From contig JALVEG010000654.1 of assembly GCA_027031145.1 (NCBI GenBank), positions 1 to 19,534 of the forward strand: a stretch of DNA of 19,534 nucleotides. Direction: 5' to 3'. Both the position numbers and the translations under genes were made by a program. The notes under the pieces were generated by a model. The model ran no database searches. It saw nothing but the letters and a program-made list of their open reading frames with translations, and was not told where the DNA came from. Positions 15,368-19,534 of the stretch are shown piece after piece. Positions within the stretch are counted from its first letter, which is position 1. Each line of letters opens with the position of its first letter. The DNA is from Saprospiraceae bacterium (GTDB lineage: Bacteria; Bacteroidota; Bacteroidia; Chitinophagales; Saprospiraceae).

Positions 15368-15427
15368 CACTTTGGTTTTTTTGAAAGCCTTAAAATTCTT
15401 GTATTTTAATAACAAAATATATTAAAA

Positions 15428-18400
15428 ATGGATAAAAAATTTAATAAATTAATCCTGGATGGTAATGAAGCTGTAGCAAGGGTAGCACAAAAAACAAATG
15501 AGGTTTGTGCTATATATCCGATTACACCTTCTTCACCGATGGGAGAACATGCCGATGCTTTTTCGGCTAAAGGAATAAAAAATATCTGGGGAGATATTCC
15601 CAGAATTATAGAATTACAAAGTGAAGGTGGTGCTTCGGGTGCTGTTCACGGATCATTGCAGGGAGGAGCTGTTACTACTACATTTACGGCATCACAGGGA
15701 TTGTTGTTGATGATTCCCAATATGTTTAAGATTTCAGGTGAATTGTTGCCGGCAGTATTTCATATAGCAGCAAGAACAATAGCAACACACGCACTTTCTA
15801 TTTTTGGAGATCATTCGGATGTGATGGCAACCAGAACTACAGGATGGGGAATGTTGTTTGGAGGTTCTGTACAGGAAGCTCATGATATGGCTTTGATAGC
15901 TCAGGCTGTTACTTTTAAAGCTAAAATTCCATTTTTGAATATTTTTGACGGATTTAGAACATCTCATGAAATATCTAAAATAGACGGGCTTGATGATGAG
16001 ACAATGCGTGAAATGATTCCGGAAGCAGAAGTCAGAGCATTCAAGGCAAAATCTTTAAATCCTGATAAACCCGTTATAAGAGGTACTTCTCAAAATCCCG
16101 ACGTATTTTTCCAGGCAAGGGAATCGATAAATCCTTATTATAATGAAGTGGTGGGAATTGTGAAGAAGGAAATGGAGAAATTTGGAAAATTAACAGGAAG
16201 AGAATATCATGTTTTTGATTATATAGGTGATCCAAATGCAGAAAGAGTAGTTGTTTTGATGGGATCAGGTCAGGGTGCTGTAAAAGAAACAGTTGCTTAT
16301 CTAAATGAAAAAGGAGAAAAAGTTGGTGCTATCTTAGTAAGATTGTATATGCCATTCTCTATTCCTGATTTTATGGAGACTTTGCCTGCGTCTGTTAAAA
16401 AAATAGCTGTTCTGGACAGAACCAAAGAGCCGGGTAGAATTGGAGAACCACTCTATATGGATGTCATAAATGCATTTGTAGAATCAGACAGGGAAATGCC
16501 TGTTGTGGTAGGTGGTAGATATGGTTTATCATCGAAGGAATTTACTCCTGGTATGGTTAAAGGTATCTATGATGAATTGACTAAAGATAAACCTAAAAAT
16601 CATTTTACTATCGGTATCAATGATGATGTGACTTATACTTCATTGGAGTACGATAAGGATTTGGCGCTTGATAAAACCACTATTAACTGTATGTTCTACG
16701 GATTGGGTTCGGATGGTACCGTGAGTGCCAACAAAAACTCAATTAAGATCATAGGTGAAACTACAGATAATTATGTTCAAGGATATTTTGTATATGATTC
16801 TAAAAAAGCAGGTGGATTGACAGTATCTCACCTGAGATTCGGAAAAGATCCTATAACATCAACATATCAGATATCAAATGCAAATTTTGTAGCTGTACAC
16901 CAATTCAATTTTCTTGAAAAATATGATATTATTGATAAGGTGAAAAAAGGAGGAACGTTACTATTGAATTCTCCTTACGGAAAAGATGAAGTTTGGGACA
17001 AATTACCTAAAAAAGTTCAGGAAGGTATATTGGAAAAAGAATTGGATCTACATGTTATCGATGCAACCAGAGTTGCGATGAAGATCGGTTTAGGTAAAAG
17101 GATCAATACAATATTGCAAACATGTTTCTTTGCAATCTCAGGAATTTTGCCAAAAGACGAAGCTATTCAAAAGATCAAAGACTTTATCGTAAAATCTTAT
17201 TCTCATAAAGGAGACAAGGTTGTAAATATGAACTTTAAAGCTGTAGATAGCGCTTTGGACAATCTGTATAAGGTGGATTATCCTAAGAAATTGACAAGTA
17301 ATAAAGCAATGGTACCACCTATTTATGGTGATGCACCTGATTTTGTAAGACAGGTTATCGGTGAGATAATTGCCGGTAGAGGAGACGAATTGCCTGTAAG
17401 TGCATTCCCTGAAGATGGTACTTTCCCATTGGGAACAACAAGGTTTGAAAAGAGGGATATTGCAGATGAAGTACCGGTATGGGATGCAGATCTTTGTACA
17501 CAATGCAACAAATGCGTTGCGATTTGTCCTCACGGAGTTATCAGAGCAAAAGTATATGACAAATCATTATTGGAAGATGCTCCTGTCACCTTGAAGCACA
17601 CTCCAGCCAAAGGTCGTCCTTTTGACAAGGAAAACGAAGTTTATACATTGCAGGTTTCAGTTCTTGACTGTACAGGTTGTAGATTATGCGTGGAGGTATG
17701 TCCTGCTGTAAGTAAAGAAAATCCTGATTACAAAGCTATTAATATGACCGATAAGCTTGAAGTAGTAGAGGTAGAAAAAGTAAACTGGGATTTCTTTGAT
17801 AAAAACCTGCCTTGGTATGACAGAAAGAAAATCAAACCTACCAATATAAAAGCTGCAATGTTTTATGAGCCTCTTTTTGAGTTTTCAGGAGCTTGTGCAG
17901 GTTGTGGAGAAACACCTTATATCAAATTGATAACTCAGTTGTACGGAGATCAGATGATCATTGCAAATGCTACGGGATGTTCTTCAATATATGGTGGAAA
18001 CCTTCCAACTACACCTTATTCTAAAAACAGTCAGGGAAGAGGTCCTTCATGGGCAAATTCACTATTTGAAGATAATGCGGAATATGGATTGGGTTTGAAA
18101 TTGGCAGCAAATAAAAAAGCTGAAAAAGCATTCTCATTGTTGGAGCAATTGAAAGATCAGATAGGTAATGACCTGTTTGAAAGAATAGTTAGCAATTATG
18201 AGGAAACAGAAGAGGAAAAAGAGAATAAAATAAATGATATTGAAGAATTGAACTCTATTTTGAAAGGAATTGATAGTGATGCTGCAAGAGATCTATTGTA
18301 TTTATCAGATTATCTTAGAAAGAAATCAGTTTGGATATTTGGAGGAGACGGTTGGGCTTACGATATTGGATTTGGTGGACTTGACCATGTTTTGGCATCA

Positions 18401-18958
18401 GGAGAAAATGTAAATATTCTTGTTCTTGATACTGAAGTTTATTCCAATACAGGCGGTCAAATGTCAAAAGCTACACCTATAGGAGCAGCTGCTAAATTTG
18501 CTTATTCAGGTAAGAAATTGTCTAAAAAAGATCTTGGAATGATTGCGGTTTCTTATGGAGATGTATATGTTGCTCAAATAGCGATGGGTGCTAAAGATGC
18601 TCAGACACTTAGAGCGATAAGAGAAGCCGAAGCCTATGACGGAGTATCATTAATTATTGCATATTCACATTGTATAGAACACGGATATGATATGGGAGAT
18701 GGAGCTTCTCACCAGGAAGTTGCAATAGAAACAGGTTTTTGGCCATTGTATAGATTTGATCCTACCAAGGAGCAAGGTAAGAGATTTAAGCTGGACAGTA
18801 AACCTCCGGCAAGGCCTTTGGAAGACTTTATGTATTCAGAAGCCAGATTTACAAGAGTCAAGAAGCAGGATCCGGAAAGAGCAGCTATGCTTCTCGAATT
18901 AGCAAAGAAAGATATTGAAAAACGCTGGAGAGAGTTGGAAGCAGCTCAAAACTTGTAA
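15428..18958 (+). CDS. nifJ: Pyruvate:ferredoxin (flavodoxin) oxidoreductase
   Basis: This 1176-residue homodimer-type enzyme catalyses pyruvate + CoA to acetyl-CoA + CO2 with reduction of ferredoxin, using thiamine pyrophosphate and three [4Fe-4S] clusters. Length matches single-chain PFOR. Domain I starts DGNEAVARVAQKTNEVCAIYPITPSSPMGEH; the ferredoxin-like domain carries C690-x2-C693-x2-C696-x3-C700 and C748-x2-C751-x2-C754-x3-C758; the TPP domain cluster uses C823, C826, C851 and C1082 (in YSHCIEHGYDMGDG), matching the layout of the Desulfovibrio africanus enzyme. GDGWAYDIGFGG and LDTEVYSNTGGQ form the TPP-Mg site. There is no extra C-terminal domain as in D. africanus. It implies oxygen-limited or ferredoxin-dependent metabolism; it is transcribed alone, with a strong terminator after it. 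Confidence 0.97.
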   Translation: MDKKFNKLILDGNEAVARVAQKTNEVCAIYPITPSSPMGEHADAFSAKGIKNIWGDIPRIIELQSEGGASGAVHGSLQGGAVTTTFTASQGLLLMIPNMFKISGELLPAVFHIAARTIATHALSIFGDHSDVMATRTTGWGMLFGGSVQEAHDMALIAQAVTFKAKIPFLNIFDGFRTSHEISKIDGLDDETMREMIPEAEVRAFKAKSLNPDKPVIRGTSQNPDVFFQARESINPYYNEVVGIVKKEMEKFGKLTGREYHVFDYIGDPNAERVVVLMGSGQGAVKETVAYLNEKGEKVGAILVRLYMPFSIPDFMETLPASVKKIAVLDRTKEPGRIGEPLYMDVINAFVESDREMPVVVGGRYGLSSKEFTPGMVKGIYDELTKDKPKNHFTIGINDDVTYTSLEYDKDLALDKTTINCMFYGLGSDGTVSANKNSIKIIGETTDNYVQGYFVYDSKKAGGLTVSHLRFGKDPITSTYQISNANFVAVHQFNFLEKYDIIDKVKKGGTLLLNSPYGKDEVWDKLPKKVQEGILEKELDLHVIDATRVAMKIGLGKRINTILQTCFFAISGILPKDEAIQKIKDFIVKSYSHKGDKVVNMNFKAVDSALDNLYKVDYPKKLTSNKAMVPPIYGDAPDFVRQVIGEIIAGRGDELPVSAFPEDGTFPLGTTRFEKRDIADEVPVWDADLCTQCNKCVAICPHGVIRAKVYDKSLLEDAPVTLKHTPAKGRPFDKENEVYTLQVSVLDCTGCRLCVEVCPAVSKENPDYKAINMTDKLEVVEVEKVNWDFFDKNLPWYDRKKIKPTNIKAAMFYEPLFEFSGACAGCGETPYIKLITQLYGDQMIIANATGCSSIYGGNLPTTPYSKNSQGRGPSWANSLFEDNAEYGLGLKLAANKKAEKAFSLLEQLKDQIGNDLFERIVSNYEETEEEKENKINDIEELNSILKGIDSDAARDLLYLSDYLRKKSVWIFGGDGWAYDIGFGGLDHVLASGENVNILVLDTEVYSNTGGQMSKATPIGAAAKFAYSGKKLSKKDLGMIAVSYGDVYVAQIAMGAKDAQTLRAIREAEAYDGVSLIIAYSHCIEHGYDMGDGASHQEVAIETGFWPLYRFDPTKEQGKRFKLDSKPPARPLEDFMYSEARFTRVKKQDPERAAMLLELAKKDIEKRWRELEAAQNL

Positions 18959-18980
18959 GAAGTGATTTTATTAAAATATT

Positions 18981-19015
18981 AAGGACTGTTCTGGTTTCAG
19001 AGCAGTCCTTTTTTT
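18981..19015 (+). terminator. Strong intrinsic terminator after nifJ
   Basis: AAGGACTGTTCTG (18981-18993) pairs with CAGAGCAGTCCTT (18998-19010) through 13 bp with one G-T pair and a 4-nt loop, followed by a T run to 19015. It lies 22 bases after the stop codon. Confidence 0.93.
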
Positions 19016-19103
19016 GTTTGTATCTATTTTAAATTGTATTTTTATTAAGTTTATTCATCTATGTTTTCTTAAAATTATTATTTTTACAATTTTTAATGGT
19101 TTG

Positions 19104-19161
19104 GTATCTAATCAGGTAGAATAATTTTTTTATTTCAAAAGAATCCTGCCTGAATAGATAC
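19104..19161. repeat. 19-bp imperfect inverted repeat between nifJ and the next gene
   Basis: GTATCTAATCAGGTAGAAT (19104-19122) and ATCCTGCCTGAATAGATAC (19143-19161) are reverse complements apart from two mismatches and one T-G pair, with a 20-nt AT-rich spacer. It lies after the nifJ terminator and 54 bases before the next start codon, so it may be a leader hairpin or operator of that gene, or a small mobile remnant. Confidence 0.5.
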
Positions 19162-19215
19162 ATGGTTTTATTTATTTTTAAGAATCACTTTTTTATTATT
19201 TTTAAATATCAGATC

Positions 19216-19534
19216 ATGAAATTATCTAAGAGATTATTATTTATATTTTTATTTTTTACGATAGTGAAATCTTTTACTTATTCTCAGGGTGTTCAAAAAC
19301 TAAATTTAAGTGCCAGAAAATTTGTTTCACCGGTATATAATGACGATCATGACATTATGGACCATGATTTAATTATGAAATATATCAATCCGGATAAATT
19401 GTATCTGCCAGATAGGGTAGAAAGAGCTGTTATCCCTGAAAATATTATAGATGGTAAAGGAGAATTTAAAAAAATAATTGAAAGCAATAAGGTTGCAAAT
19501 AAGGTCTTTTATGAATTATTTGTCGATGACGGTA
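19216..19534 (+). CDS. Secreted protein of unknown function, N-terminal part (runs off window)
   Basis: The frame is open for 106 codons from the ATG at 19216 to the window edge. It starts with a signal peptide: MKLSKR, a hydrophobic run (LLFIFLFFTIVKSFT) and a likely cleavage after YSQ. The visible mature part (GVQKLNLSARKFVSPVYNDDHDIMDHDL, then PDKLYLPDRVERAVIPENIIDGKGEFK) shows no motif that I recognise. It is probably exported to the periplasm or beyond. No Bacteroidota -7 box is clear upstream, but a 19-bp inverted repeat lies 54 bases before the start. The missing C-terminus would decide the family, for example by a type IX sorting domain. Confidence 0.7.
   Translation, partial: MKLSKRLLFIFLFFTIVKSFTYSQGVQKLNLSARKFVSPVYNDDHDIMDHDLIMKYINPDKLYLPDRVERAVIPENIIDGKGEFKKIIESNKVANKVFYELFVDDG

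Larger units (their letters stand above)
14538..15427. other. Non-coding tract with terminator, palindromes and hairpins before the pyruvate oxidoreductase gene
   Basis: No convincing gene lies in these 890 bases; the open frames (such as 14853-15107) lack domain sense. Structure is plentiful: a terminator at 14571-14596; a compound hairpin at 14887-14931; a 12-bp stem with one bulge at 15012-15024/15029-15040; a GC-rich hairpin with T run at 15087-15105; an 8-bp stem at 15126-15145; a 13-bp direct repeat TCCCGCTTCAAAA at 14660-14672 and 15154-15166; and a near tandem ACAACGAAC pair around 15165-15190. Its first half is less AT-rich than most intergenic DNA here. It may be a repeat-derived remnant or hold an unrecognised RNA. 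Confidence 0.5.

Overview
The window looks like a chromosomal segment of a Bacteroidota bacterium, plausibly Saprospiria-like. The signs are low G+C, starts without Shine-Dalgarno motifs but with TTG-N20-TAnnTTTG promoters of the Bacteroidota type, a secreted HYR-like protein with a DNCS motif, a fused CcsBA cytochrome c maturation protein, a DAHP synthase/chorismate mutase fusion and a PadR-PspC pair. The genus assignment is inference. The promoter type and gene fusions are visible in the sequence.

Layout. Positions 1-638 (minus) hold the N-terminal part of a secreted HYR-like surface protein, followed by about 640 bases of extremely AT-rich non-coding DNA. Positions 1291-3152 (minus) encode a compact type II restriction-modification system, endonuclease first and beta-class adenine methyltransferase second. 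It is more AT-rich than its neighbours and probably acquired. Positions 3414-5614 (minus) carry a tandem-domain universal stress protein with its own clear promoter and a UMF1/Atg22-like MFS permease. Divergent from these, 5731-7571 (plus) is a translationally coupled pair: a RimK-type ATP-grasp glutamate ligase and an AstE/aspartoacylase-like zinc hydrolase. Converging on it, 7626-10718 (minus) is a full-length fused CcsBA haem-handling protein. A divergent intergenic region with two nested inverted repeats leads to a TonB-family protein with an acidic linker (11020-11724).

Downstream of the TonB-like gene a 163-bp MITE-like element with perfect 18-bp terminal inverted repeats lies between the stop codon and a strong terminator. 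Then follow the aromatic amino acid entry enzyme DAHP synthase/chorismate mutase (12048-13127), a cluster of CACTAAG repeats, a PadR regulator and a PspC-domain membrane protein (13494-14537). An 890-base non-coding tract with several hairpins comes next, then pyruvate:ferredoxin oxidoreductase (15428-18958) with a strong terminator. The window ends in the start of an unrecognised secreted protein (19216 onward).

The genes are mostly housekeeping or core metabolic and envelope genes in small units, with one likely acquired defence cassette. I found no convincing new multi-gene system. The best leads are the MITE, the restriction-modification pair whose specificity is not settled, the RimK/AstE-like pair, and several unexplained inverted repeats in intergenic regions.
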